From: Acanthacorydalis orientalis
Taxonomy: Eukaryota; Arthropoda; Insecta; Megaloptera; Corydalidae
Length of the DNA: 64,000 bases
Direction of reading: 5' to 3'
Assembly: GCA_034766995.1 (NCBI GenBank)
Contig: CM068318.1
Span: forward strand, 1,706,501-1,770,500
This document shows, one piece after another, positions 11,963-23,549 of this stretch. How positions within the stretch are numbered: the stretch's first letter is position 1; each line of letters begins with the position of its first letter. Below the pieces are notes generated by a model. It worked only from the letters and a program-made list of their open reading frames with translations, ran no database searches and had not been told where the DNA came from. The position numbers and the translations under genes are program-made.

Positions 11963-12050
11963 TATCGGGTCATCCCATAAGTAAGGCTTTTTTTAAAAAA
12001 CAAATAAGTTTTCAAATAGGGAAAAAAATAGCGATTCAGTTGTGAAAAGA
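11963..12050 (+). mobile_element. Lone mariner-like terminus
   Basis: TA followed by CGGGTCATCCCATAAGTAAG resembles the terminal inverted repeat of many mariner elements (GGGT..TCCCATAAGTAA type). No transposase remnant or matching opposite end follows. It is a truncated 5' end or a small MITE, and the right boundary is a guess. Confidence 0.4.
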
Positions 12051-12259
12051 AAATCAAAGTTCTTGCAAAAAAAATGAATACGAGTCTGTTTTTTTTAAAA
12101 AAAAAAATGTTTACTGTTCTCTCTATTAAAAAAACACATATAACAGTGTATGTCTTGTAACGTACAATCGGTGTGTGTTTATTGAATAAAAACCGAATAT
12201 GTTTTTATCAATCAACATATATTTGTCGAACGATAAATAACGTCGTGCTTGTATTAAGA

Positions 12260-12560
12260 TTAACGAACAGATAAATTCGTCATCCGCCGGTGACGCCGGC
12301 GTACGTAACGAATTCCTCGCGGATGATTGATCAGGAGGCCGATCGTGATTTTTATTCAAACATCGAACGCACAACGCCCGTCCACGTTTGACATATTTCC
12401 AACAATATATAGTAGTTAGAGATGAACTCGCTCGTGTCACGACGTGTCGGTGTCGTGAGAACGCAGCCCTCGACTCGAGTGGCGGACGGACCGTCCATTT
12501 CGAAGACAATACATTCTCTCTCTTGAAACTCAATTACTGACCCCTCGTTATGCGACCACA
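12260..12560. other. GC-rich, CpG-bearing island, unassigned
   Basis: It includes an interleaved inverted motif (GCCGGTGACGCCGGC near 12286). A 135-residue minus frame (12126-12533) covers most of the island but has no recognisable domain and its C-terminal part is AT-biased. It is not called a gene. Confidence 0.35.
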
Positions 12561-13091
12561 AATAGACTGTCAGTGAATAAGTTCGCTATACTGAACGACG
12601 TGATATTTAATGAGGACATTTATCGTCAGTGCAAACATTACAAACTTTTGTGTGAACGTACTAACAATTCATTCGTTTTAAGTGACTATAAATTATATGT
12701 TTTAAATTGCACGCTAAATCCGTTAGTTGACACCGTGCTTTAACACACGACAATTTATTATTCCTGTTATTACTCTGCATCTACAAATGTGTACATTTGT
12801 ACACATTACGCACTTAACACACACACACACACAGGATTATTTTATTGCTCGGCGAGCTAAAACCCATTCACATATAAATCGGATTCATGTACGAATTATT
12901 TATATTGATCGAAATTATATTGATCTGATTATCAAAACAAACATATAAATAAATTAAATGAAAATAGATCCACTGTCTGTTTATAAAAATTACATCGGCA
13001 TTTTTTCAATAAAATTGAAAAGTTATTCTTCAGAAATTTCATATTGCTGTTATACATTGTTTATATTGAGAAAAATATATTATTTAATTTA

Positions 13092-13094
<3 letters not shown>

Positions 13095-13126
<32 letters not shown>
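13095..13126. repeat. (TA)n microsatellite
   Basis: A pure TA run of about 16 units preceded by GTGATATA. Confidence 0.95.
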
Positions 13127-13130
<4 letters not shown>

Positions 13131-13509
13131 TGTTGTAATGGTTTAAAATAAAATAATATTATTTTCGATGGGAGTGGTAGATACTATTAACAATATATAT
13201 TCTTGTTAAGTATTTTTGTAATATTTAAAACGTTGTGAAATATTTAAAGATATGAATGGAAATAAATTCAGTGTCGGAGTGTGTATAAAAAAATAAATGG
13301 ATTCTATACGTAGCCATCTCAAAAGTTCCAAGACACTTAATGAAAGCTCTTAAATAATACGGTATTAGCCAGTTGACAGATCACAGAAATCCATTCATCA
13401 ACGAACCTATGAGAAAATGATTCTCGTTTAAGACCGACTCGACATCTGCGCGCTTGTATTGCAACAAAGTGGTATAACGCTTGGTGTAAATACAAAAACC
13501 TAATTACGA

Positions 13510-13830
13510 CTAGTCGTCAAGTTGATGACAGGGCCATTAGGGTTCGCGACAAACCGGAGTCTCCGGATAATGAGTCGGTTCGGTAACGGCTCCTCCGGGT
13601 TTTGTCGACGCCGCGTTTTATTTCGATCCGGCTAATCACGACAGATCGGATGTCGTTTGGCGGTGCCGCTCGTGTTCACTCACTTCTGGAATTGGTGGCC
13701 GCACGACAATTTGTCTTCGGTCGCCGAATGAGTGATTGTCTTCCGTGTTGATGTTTACACGCCGTACGAAAGCATCATCTCGGCTATAAAGTGCACCTAA
13801 TCAAACTTTTTGGCGGCGGGAGTAGTTTGT
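13510..13830. promoter_or_regulatory. CpG-rich island with a TATA-like box (candidate)
   Basis: A GC-rich block from 13510 to 13770 ends in GGCTATAAAGTGC, with TATAAAG at 13785-13791, about 25-30 bp before a GGCGGCGGGAG segment. There is no TCAGT-type initiator at the expected spacing and no coding exon nearby. A promoter is possible, but an enhancer-like conserved block is equally possible. Confidence 0.25.
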
Positions 13831-14274
13831 TTTTCGATAATGAGAATGTTTAGTCACAGAAACTCGTATTCAGTTACGTTAATATCTTTTTTTTTATTAT
13901 TATTGAAATTAGAGTTTTATCATTATACTTGATTGTTGAAATAAAAACAAGCAGGAAAATTAGAATTTAAATTCATCATTAAAAAAAGAATTATCGAATA
14001 ATAACAATTAAATATTATTTACAGATCGTTTAAGACAAGTTTCACATCAGTAGATGTAACCAGTGAAGCTGATTAATGAATATTTTGTTTAAATAACCGA
14101 CATTTTTCGAGCCGTCAAAGAAGTCGTTCATGGATCAATGAAACTTCAAAATGTCAAGAAAACTGAAATTATTGACCAGAGATCTGCATTTAAACTGTAA
14201 GTAGATTTTAATTCATATATTTAAATAATGTCTATACTTTGGATAAAAATGTAATTAATGATTTAATATTCATT

Positions 14275-14377
<103 letters not shown>

Positions 14378-14379
14378 TT

Positions 14380-14632
14380 CAGTATTTGTTCTTCGTGAAT
14401 ACACACTAAAAATAAATACAAAATTTTTCATTTTAATTTTTTTAAATATTTTAGTATATTTAATGAAATCTTTAAACAAGTAAAAAAAATAAAGCTCGTT
14501 TATATTTTTATCTCGATAAAAACATTTTAGGCTGGCTCTTATTTCAATTACTTCTTTAGATCTTAGTTTGATTGTTTTTATTGTACGGCTAATTCATTTC
14601 TAATATTTAATTTATGTTTCACTAAGAAAGTT

Positions 14633-14663
<31 letters not shown>

Positions 14664-14863
14664 TTAACGATTTAATTAATAAATAAATAATTAGATGTAT
14701 AGATTTATGTAACCGAGAACAAAAAGCGAGTATACATTTCAATGACCAATAAAAATGATATTAAAAACAAACAGGTGTATTTAAATATAGATCTTTTCGT
14801 ACAAAAGCTGTATAGATTTGTGAAATTAATACTCATTAAATAGTAATTATTTTACAATTAGTA

Positions 14864-14910
<47 letters not shown>

Positions 14911-15010
14911 TTTTTTACTAATCATAATTATGAAATCAACTAATACAATAGTTTCAACTAAACATTGAGTTATACAAAAGTGACATTTATTAATGTTTAT
15001 ATGTCAGAAG

Positions 15011-15062
<52 letters not shown>

Positions 15063-16580
15063 CATGTAAAGAGATTAGAAATAACTAGAAAAAAAATTAC
15101 CAAATGAACAGATGTAGAACTGGGAAAGATTTTGTAATTAAGACATCAACAACGTAAATTATTTCTTTATATAGATATTTAACGTGTCCTTGGTAATAAA
15201 AAAAATGAAAAATAATTAAGTGATAAAATACATGATAGATAGATACAATGATAGATTTTAAAAAGTTAACACTAGTTATTTAAAATTCGTTCGAAATTAT
15301 AAAGTGTTTGAATTGAAGGCTCAGTCATCTGTATGTCTTCTCAATTCACTTTTTATAAAGCTATTTGAAATTATTTCCTCTTTAAGATTATTCAGAAACA
15401 ATATTTTCATTCGATTTATTTCAGTTGTAAGAATTGCGATTTTAAATTGGCTGAATATTAGTTCTAAACAAAAAAAATGATAAATTATACAAGAAGCTGT
15501 TTATTTGCTGGAAATTGAATCGTAATATTTACTTTTTGAGAAAATCACATAATTTTTATACTTTTTTATTTAAAAAAAACTCTTAGAGTTAATGATACAT
15601 TTCACTACTTGGCTTATTTAGTGCCCGAATGGATTTTAATTGTTGAACATTTTCATTCGATACTATTGATGAAAAAAATAATTAAAAAATCAATTGTTTG
15701 ACAAACAGTTTCATATTAAACAAAATAAAATACATAAAGATACTATTAAATGTACAACAACGCACTTTTACAATAATAAAAAGATGAAATTGTCCATTAA
15801 CTGAAATAATAATATGTAATAAATACGAAATATATTCAAGTGTACACGGATTAGCATTCATAATGTTTCTCTAAATTATAAAAAAAAAATAATACATTGT
15901 AGAGGAGGAATAATGTTTAACGAACGAACACACGTTCGACTTGAAAACACGAACTTCGAGAATGATAATGTTGAGAGATGAACGGAATGTAAATAAACAG
16001 TGATACGAAGTTATAAAAATAGACATAATATTAATTTTACATTAATATGCGATCTTTGCAATCGTGAACACCTTGAAAAAGCAATCATCATAATTGAAAT
16101 ATGAAATTTAAAAGTCAATAATTACAGTACAGATATTTTGGCAGTGCTTTATGATTTAATTTACATGCTGGGTGAGACGGAATCAATTTTCTATTCCAGT
16201 AATTATTTTGACTTATGACTCTCGGCCGTACGATCGAGAAAAATACCGTTTTCGGTCGCGTATTGCATGATGAATCATTAATCAATACGAACACAAGTCG
16301 AAGAAAACCATAATTAGACAAATTGTTGAAAGTGGTTTCATTCACATGAACTGTTATTACATTTACTAGACTGTTTGTAAATATGTAAGTCAGTGTTTGA
16401 ACAAAACATAATTGCTTTAGTTTCATTTCGACGATTTATGTAACGATTTTTATTTAGTCTAGATCAAATTGTTTATTTACGACCGACACGGATTTACACT
16501 CTGCGCAGAGTTATAATTGCTCTGTTTTCAAATTGACTTTTGCACGTTGATTGCTTTGAACGGGGATCACGTATGTAGGA
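14380..16580. other. Very AT-rich stretch with repeated (TA)n tracts
   Basis: Pure TA runs lie at 14632-14658, 14866-14902 and 15012-15060. Otherwise there is AT-rich DNA with no coding signature. A 103-residue minus frame at 16115-16426 has no recognisable domain. Confidence 0.6.
15012..15060. repeat. (TA)n microsatellite
   Basis: A pure TA run of about 24 units. Confidence 0.97.
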
Positions 16581-16589
16581 ATGTGTGAT

Positions 16590-17626
16590 GATAACAACCT
16601 GCAGATGTAATGGTTTCGCCAGGATTCAAAAAATCGTAGTGGATTGTATCGAGCGCAGACCACCAAATTTTCTTTTGGTGTAATTTCGGTTTCGTGAAAC
16701 GCTCCGGTGCTTCATTTTTGGCCAACCGTTGTGCAAAGCGCCTTCTCTTGTCATAAAGGATCTATTTTTCGCCGTACGTTTCAATAAAATTGAGAAATGG
16801 ATTGTTTCTGTTGTGTAAAAGAAGCGTAGAATAAACTTCATAACGGCGATTTTTTTTGGTTTCCGTTCAGTTCGCGCGGCACTCAGTTGTCAAGCTTTTT
16901 TAATTTTCCTAGCTGTTTTAACTGATCGAAAACTGTTCGATGACTAGCATCTAATTTTTGTGCAAGCTCTCGAATTATTGCGCGTGGTTATTATTCAACT
17001 AACGCCTTCAGTTGGTCGTTACGAACTGAAGAAGCACGCCCGAGACCTTCTTCAACATCAAGGCTCTCGTCTTCAGGACAAAATTTTTGGAACCACCATA
17101 TATGGTATATTCCTTAACCCTTTCGCAACTAACAGGATACATATGCCCCATCGATTTTCAAAAATTCCGATCGGGGAAATATTTTATACAGTGAACCCAC
17201 AATAAAATACTGATAGGACAAAACATCCCAGGATTATATCTTTTATCCGAGATGTCGGAAAATTCTCGGATAATAATTTTTGCCAATTTTAACTAATTAA
17301 TTACAATTTTCCGAAATTAATCGAAACAAAAAAATGGTTAACAGTACCCATATCAAAAGCATCATTTAGTTTCTGAGCAGTTTCTGCGCCCGTTTTGAAC
17401 TCATGCAGAAAATTTCTCTTATTCGCTTCTTTTCCATCTTTAATTCAACAGGCCAATTTCAAGCAAAATTAATAATGAAACCAAAGTCAATGTTAGCAAA
17501 ATACAGACCGAAAAATGCATTTTAAAATGATATTAACATGAACACGATGAAATGACACTTTCATTACAAAAAATGCATGTTAGAATTCAGAAAATAAAAA
17601 CCGCAATTATTTTCCTAATAACCTAA
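16590..17626 (-). mobile_element. Mariner element, 3'-truncated, interrupted by a TTAA-flanked MITE
   Basis: The right end (17596-17626) reads, on the minus strand, TTAGGTTATTAGGAAAATAA followed by TTGCGGTTTT, a classic mariner terminal repeat. A start MEKKRIREIF begins at 17437, about 190 bp inside. After a frameshift it reads HEFKTGAETAQKLNDAFDMG. Beyond the inserted MITE (17114-17341) come WWFQKFCPEDESLD, ASSVRNDQLKALVE, AQKLDASHRTVF, LGKLKKLDN and, in another frame, LAKNEAPERFTKPKLHQKK and WWSALDTIHYDFLNPGET, all in transposase order. The first catalytic block reads ETYGEK-stop-ILYD instead of TCDEKWILYD, so the first Asp is Gly and the Trp codon is TAG. Sequence beyond FLNPGET, including the second and third Asp, is absent. 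It is dead. Confidence 0.88.
17114..17341. mobile_element. piggyBac-like MITE inserted in the mariner
   Basis: TTAA at 17114-17117 and 17338-17341 bracket 220 bp. The left end is CCCTTTCGCAACTAACAGG and the right end, on the opposite strand, is CCATTTTTTTG. The insertion lies exactly where the host mariner's GTVN codons (GTT AA.) should join the E-x-T-x-x-WWFQKF codons, so one TTAA is the target site and the other its duplication. It has no coding capacity. Confidence 0.7.
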
Positions 17627-17637
17627 TATCTCTCTCT

Positions 17638-17639
<2 letters not shown>

Positions 17640-17694
<55 letters not shown>
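17640..17694. repeat. (TA)n microsatellite
   Basis: About 27 TA units are preceded by a short CT run (TCTCTCTCTTTC). The tract begins about 14 bp outside the mariner terminus. Confidence 0.97.
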
Positions 17695-17696
<2 letters not shown>

Positions 17697-18008
17697 CATA
17701 ATTGTTTTGTCAAGCAACATATTAATTTAAACGATTTGTTGTGAGTATGTAATTTTCTGTGAATTTAAAAAAATAATGAGACACGAACGGAACGTTATCA
17801 AGTAAATGTAATATGTAATGAAATGGAATCGCCGCGCGAATGTGCAAAAAATTTCTTAGACAATTTAATTGAAATAATTCGCGTTCGAAAACCGTTTCTC
17901 GATTGCCACTCAAAAGAGTTCAGAACGCTCGGTCGTCGGTTCCGCAGGATCCCACCGGAGCGTATTCGCAAATGGAGTACAACCAAGAGCATTATATTAA
18001 ACGCGCGT

Positions 18009-18044
<36 letters not shown>
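18009..18044. repeat. (CA)n microsatellite
   Basis: About 17 CA units are followed by ATAGAGAGAAGAAAAAAA. Confidence 0.97.
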
Positions 18045-18047
<3 letters not shown>

Positions 18048-18886
18048 GAGAAGAAAAAAAACATAATGGAAAATAAAATAAGTATGTTATAATAATACCG
18101 GCACGAAAAATGTGCACATCGTGTATTAAGCGCGGACTTATGATTAGGTTATTAACATAAAATATGAAGTTTTATAAGACTATTAATCATGGAGTGAAAT
18201 TCGTCGATATAATTACACTCTTAGTATGTATATTGGTTCGCGCTACCAACACCGTTCCGAAGCATGCAGATGCTTCCTTGTTCCATACTGAATTCTTCTA
18301 AGACATAACAGTATGTATGTAGATCTCGCATTACATACACCTGTATCGTGTCCACCTACATCTAGATGATATGCTTGATGCGCGGTTATTAATGGTTTGT
18401 GGAGTACACGTCCTGTGTATACGAGTCACCTTTTGGCCAGCACGTACTTTTTTTTACTGCCATCGTCGATTTCGTTTCGCGTTCACCGTTTGCGTAAGAC
18501 AGCAATGTCTGGCATGTATTTATGAGTAATTATTTTTTTCACCTCTATCGACCACATTGCACAGAATAAAATGTATTCTGGCCGATCGTGGCGCACTACA
18601 CATGCACATACATATGAGAATATACAAAATACACATTTGAATATACAATTAAAATTCGATGTGATTGGATCGATGAAAACATGATTACGAAATTGATTTT
18701 TAATTTGTTTTTTTTTTTTAATATATTAGTATTGAGTAATTAAAGTTCGTAGGTCGAAACTTGCACGGTAATAAAATGAATATTTATTAGTGGATCGTCT
18801 ATTCAAACATGTATTGATTAGTTCGGTGTTTAACATTTATTACAAATCTATTTGTAAGGCATCGAAGTTATTATACATACACGGGC

Positions 18887-18888
<2 letters not shown>

Positions 18889-18923
<35 letters not shown>
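18889..18923. repeat. (TA)n microsatellite
   Basis: A pure TA run of about 17 units. Confidence 0.95.
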
Positions 18924-18926
<3 letters not shown>

Positions 18927-18999
18927 CGAATATGCCACTCTGATTGAACAGCAATATAATCGAGTAGAATATTCTACCTGCACTCACCTACAGAATTGA

Positions 19000-19385
19000 A
19001 ACATCGGTTTTAATGCCAAAACAATACAACGATTTAAGAGAGTGCAAAGAAGTATGGAAAGTTGTACGTTTGAAATAACAAGAAGAGATGAAAAAGAATA
19101 GGATAAATACGAAAACAAATTGAAGTTATAGGCATAACAAGAAGAGTGAAGAGCTTGAAATGGAAACAGGCGGAGTAGTATTGCAAGGAAACAAGACAAT
19201 CGATGGACAAGTGAAATTATTGATTAGGAGCTAAGAAATTTAAAAAGATTCAGAAAAAGACTGATGAACAAGTGGCCTGAGGACATAAGAAAGTTTATGA
19301 AAAAGAGAGCCATTCGATTGTTTGAACTATAAACTTTTGGAAAAGATGTTCAACTAGTAGCGGATCTAAAAATTATATATACATA
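19000..19385 (+). mobile_element. Non-LTR retrotransposon 3' end, decayed
   Basis: It aligns by eye with 54860-55236: CCAAAACAATACAACGATTT, then AGAGTGCAAAGAAG, ATAACAAGAAGAGATGA, TACGAAAACAAATTGAAGTT, ATAACAAGAAGAGTGAAGAG. The plus-strand translation includes ITRRDEKE and, in the best frame, RKQDNRWTSEIID and then KRLMNKWPEDIRKF, the tail pattern of insect non-LTR elements. Stops and frameshifts are present. The 3' end reads CAACTAGTAGCGGATCTAAA and then TATATATACATATA, so it too finishes in TA-rich DNA. Confidence 0.75.
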
Positions 19386-19500
19386 TAGGATTTTCCAATA
19401 AGCACGCATTTTTTTAATTCGAAATGAAGCAGAGAATTTATGCTGAAATTTTAACTTTCTTTATTGTAATTAATAGTTGGGGGTATGTGATTTATAAATG
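19386..19500 (+). mobile_element. Terminal fragment of an IS630/Tc1-mariner-type element
   Basis: GGATTTTCCAATAAGCACGC resembles the terminus AGAGTTTTCCAATAGGGATGC at 20490, followed by an AT-rich untranslated region and no coding remnant. It lies immediately after the retrotransposon 3' end, so it may have landed in that tail. The downstream boundary is uncertain. Confidence 0.4.
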
Positions 19501-20019
19501 AAAGATAGTATCGTGTAAGTGACCGCCCCACGTGCTTCGTTACAAGTAACCAATCTTCTGTTAAAATTTTTAGTAACATTCCTACATTACTGGGGCTCTG
19601 TCTCACCGATTACTCTTCGAATTTATTGTAGTTTCGCTGTGTTATAATTTAAATACAAAAATAAACATGTTCAAGAGATATTAAAACAATTATTTCTAAC
19701 TGAAATTCTAATCTGAATTTAAATCTTTAGATGAATTTCTATATATTGCATAATGTGTTGTTTTACCACAAATTGAAAATAAAATCTGCTTGTTTTATCC
19801 GTTGGCGAAATTTTAAATTAACGATAAGAGGTACGAGAGTTTGTGTGTATTTTTATGTATGTAAATAAATCGTTGTAAAGTTTAAATTGTATTCAATACT
19901 CTGTCGGTATCCCCTCAGCGCAATTCCAACAATTTGCACAAGATTATCAGTATCAAATAGAGATAAATATCACGATCATCGCTGAACATGAGATCGATAG
20001 TCGTGTACCAACTGTGAGA

Positions 20020-20190
20020 AAGTAATTGTCGTTGGGAGCACTGTGCATCGCAGGTAGCTCCCGCCCCTTACGTGATCAAATCAGACGCGGTACTAAGTGT
20101 AGCTGCCATGGTCATCCATAATTATTACTTAGTACGTAGCATTATGCCATCACGAGGGCTACCATCGCGATCGAATCTCGTCGAGGTAAT
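20020..20190. other. GC-richer island with a 9-bp inverted repeat
   Basis: GTACTAAGT (20090-20098) and ACTTAGTAC (20127-20135) form a perfect 9-bp inverted repeat around a 28-bp loop containing CCATAATTATT. The flanks are CpG-bearing. It is a candidate regulatory element and no transcript signature is seen. Confidence 0.35.
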
Positions 20191-20484
20191 GGCTCTTGAT
20201 ACACGTACTGTTGACCTCTAATCGCTTGCATACTGGTTCGTTTCACATTGTTCTGTTGGAAATTTTCGTACTGTCGAAAATAATTAGTATTTTTTCGAGT
20301 TGTAGGTTGAGAGATGCGTGCACGTGCGACGATACCGTTACGGTACTGAACGGATATGGGTCTTGCTTGCTACTTTTTTTATTTTCTTTATCTAGCACAA
20401 CGTGCACGTTCGGAATTTCAACGTTCGATCAACATATATTTGAATATTGATGGTTTTTTCAGTCGAGTGTTTTTAACACTGTCA

Positions 20485-20930
20485 TTATAAAGAGTTTTCC
20501 AATAGGGATGCAATTTTCTAAGAAGTTGTATTTCACGGATGTTAAGCTGACAGGTGTATTTTTTGACATTTTTTGAGTTTGGACATTACCATTTTTAGTT
20601 ATGGCTTTGTAAACAACAAAACAACGCATTGAAACAATACAATTGTATTATGAAAATGGTTCGTTGTACAAAAAATACATTTCACAAATTACACGATATT
20701 TATTCCTGACATGCTCGTCCATCTGAATCAACAATTCTTCGATTAGTGAGTAAATTTGAAGAGACTGGATCGGTTAAAGATAAATAAACACCAACACGTG
20801 TTCGAAGTGCCCGTTCTGAAGAAAACATTGACTTGGTTCATGAAATGATGTATCAGAAGAGCCAGAAATGTCAATTCCACAACGTTCGCTGTACTAATCA
20901 AAGAGGTGTCTGTTTAAAATGATAGATATT
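20485..20930 (+). mobile_element. 5' half of an IS630/Tc1-mariner-type element (DUF4817-like)
   Basis: The terminus is AGAGTTTTCCAATAGGGATG. A start at 20601 reads MAL-stop-TTKQRIETIQLYYENGS, as in the family N-terminus. After a frameshift it reads RPSESTILRLVSKFEETGSV, then KDK-stop and RSARSEENIDLVHEMMYQKS. These are the paired-type helix-turn-helix and the linker. The copy ends near 20930, before any catalytic motif. Stops and a frameshift make it a fossil. Confidence 0.8.
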
Positions 20931-21226
20931 GTAATTTTAATTATATCAAAACATATAATAGTTATCACTTTCTGAGCACAAATTAAAATCGTCTCAAGTT
21001 GATCGCACTAATGGATTTATACATTTCATAATTTGTTTCGGCTGATATTAAAACCGATATTAGATTTGAAAATAACGTAGATCTGTCTATGATTCCATTC
21101 GAATATCGTACATTAGAAAAACGCAGATGGAGAAATATAAACACGGCCGTTTTGCATAAACTGTGTGTCCCATTACCATGTGTGGTCTATTTACCCTGAA
21201 ACCAATTCAATATCGTTACACGCCCT

Positions 21227-21273
21227 CTGTGTGTGTGTGCTTGCGCGCGTACACGCGCACACACACACGCGTG
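21227..21273. repeat. Alternating purine-pyrimidine inverted repeat (Z-DNA-prone)
   Basis: A (GT)n run ending in GC, then TTGCGCGCGTACACGCGC, then an (AC)n run. The GT and AC arms are mutual reverse complements and the centre is CG-rich. Alternation is broken only at one TT. Confidence 0.85.
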
Positions 21274-21359
21274 ATATTATATACGATCGTGCGATGTCAT
21301 AAAACAATTTTCCAGACATATCCGTGATAAAACAGCGTCATAATATACTAGCAACGCCG

Positions 21360-21880
21360 TATCCAAATACATACCGGCTCACCTAAAAAGATCACCAACA
21401 TCCCCGGCCGCGTGGATTTATGACAGTCAATGAAAGTCACTCACAATTGTCAATTACGCATCCCCAGGAACATATTTCTGGTGTCTCGGCGGGTAGAGTC
21501 GGCATCGCGCCCCAGTAACGTTAAATAAAACCGTAACATATTGATATCGCATTAGAGGTCGATAAAAAATACCACAAGCGTCGGTTTGTTATTCAACAGG
21601 GACGACTCTCGGGGCGCACGGCGCCGCGACGCTCTGCCATACGTCGTTCGCCGATCGTTACATAACGACGGTATTCGCACGTGCTGAGTGCAGTCTGAGC
21701 AGGAGTGTTCTGTCGTTACGTCGTTTTCCGGCATAGGTCCATGCGCGTGGGCGGATTGAGGTTCGCTGTACCGAGTGGCGATGATTGTCGGAGGAGAACG
21801 TGCCGACATAAAAAGGAACGTTCCTCGGAGAGTTCGATTTGAAAACTTTTAACGATTTTGAGACGGTCTTGTAATGGTAC
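21360..21880. promoter_or_regulatory. CpG-rich island with TATA-like and heat-shock-element-like words (candidate)
   Basis: The island is densest in CpG at 21580-21800. At its right edge ACATAAAAAGG (from about 21807) overlaps GGAACGTTCC (21815-21824), a 10-bp palindrome of inverted nGAAn units. Minus frames of 85 and 86 residues cross the island without recognisable domains. Promoter activity is a guess. Confidence 0.25.
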
Positions 21881-22744
21881 GAAGTGAGAGTGTCCGTTGA
21901 TAGATGAACTGAATTCATACTATGTTAAGAAAAAAAAAACACACTAATCAAAAGTCACTCTGTCGTCTCTCATCTTAACCTCTTTTATTATTTAACTAAT
22001 ATAATTTCTATTAATAACTGATCTGAATCTATCTATTCTCCATATATCTTGAAAACTCACATTTAGGATTATAATCGAACTTGTACGAAAATGAAATAAA
22101 GAACACTAGAAATTAGAGCGCGAGCCGGAAAGAGCGTCTAACGCACTACATACAAATCCGATTCCGACTGTAGCAGACACAAAAATGTTCATGTCTAAAC
22201 ATTTGTCGAATAACGACGAATTCGTGCACGAAGTAAATTTCAAAGCGCGGTCGCTGCTACACGAGCAACGATCGTTTTGACACTTTAGTGTCGTTTTTAT
22301 TCGCCCTTTTGCGTTATTTTAACATAAGGAGAGAATTTATGTCGATAGTTCGCCGTTACTAATGATTATACGTTCCCTGTTTGACGTCTGAACAGTTGTT
22401 GTACGTTTATGTACGAATGTATTCGGTTTCGAATGTAGTTTGTGCGTTCATTGATTTGACAGAACTTTTATCATTCAATAAAAATAAATGTATATCCGTT
22501 AATGTATATATTATATGTACGTTTTGGGTCTTAGCTTTTTAATTTGCGTTCATTTGGAAAGAAACGATTTAAATGTTGGCAATTAAGTTAAAATTATCAA
22601 ATAAAAAAAGTATTTCTGACATTAACATATTCTTCTCTACGTTTCGAAGCCTATAATTTTTGTTATATATTTCTTTGATAGCTCTATATTATTATTTTTT
22701 ATCTGTTGATTTATTAAAAAATATTAATAAATAATGAGAATGTT

Positions 22745-22770
22745 ACACACACACATATATATATATATAT
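22745..22770. repeat. Compound microsatellite (CA)n(TA)n
   Basis: Short CA and TA runs in tandem. Confidence 0.9.
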
Positions 22771-23125
22771 CCAGAATTTTACATAAAAATCAAACATCCA
22801 ATAAATTAATTCGTAATTTGTTTCGTTGCTATGTACTTAGTTTTCAAGTTAAGTTTCTCGTACTATTCTTTCTTTTTCTTCGAATACCAGTTTCGTTTAT
22901 CGTCATCTTCAGGTGGATACTGCAATCCACACTGTACGCCTGAAGAAGATGCAACCAGTTGTGGAAGAAAAAAAAATTGTAACTTTATGAACAAGAAATA
23001 TAACTTCAAATCCTACAAATTAAATTCGATATTTGTAAAATATTTTTAAACGAACCACTCAATACAGTCCTGGCACTTAAATAAATTGATTGTTTCTTCG
23101 TCCCACAAACTTGAAATAATTGAAC

Positions 23126-23165
23126 GGGCGCTAATGACCTTAGCTGTCGAAACGCTCTCAAACCT
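23126..23165 (-). repeat. Dispersed repeat carrying an exact 26-bp word shared with 3982-4007
   Basis: Positions 23126-23151 are the reverse complement of 3982-4007 over 26 bases (core CGCTAATGACCTTAGCTGTC). On the shared strand both copies are preceded by a loosely similar T/G-rich segment. Confidence 0.6.
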
Positions 23166-23373
23166 CGAATAGCTAACTAACTCGAGTTACTGATTGTTAC
23201 TTAAGCTCATTTCAATAATAAAGCCGCTCTCCTTTGATCGTCAAAGTACAGAAAAATCTTCAGTAATTTCAGCATAAATATTCATGACTGCTTATTGTTT
23301 ATCATCTTAAATTATTATTTCTCTTTAATGAATATCCTAGATTGTAAAATGTTTGTGTTTTTTAATCGATTTG

Positions 23374-23375
<2 letters not shown>

Positions 23376-23443
<68 letters not shown>

Positions 23444-23458
23444 GTATGTATGTATGTT
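23376..23458. repeat. Long (TA)n microsatellite with a TGTATG tail
   Basis: About 32 TA units followed by TACGTATGTATGTATGT. Confidence 0.97.
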
Positions 23459-23549
23459 ATATAATAAATGAATACAGGACCGAAGCTTATACAACATTAA
23501 GCGATAGTACCATGACCCCACTTTTCACTAACTCTATTTTTACATTTCG

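Noticed and set aside
12126..12533. 135-residue minus-strand frame
   Set aside because: The start part lies in a GC-rich island and the end in unrelated AT-rich sequence, with no recognisable domain.
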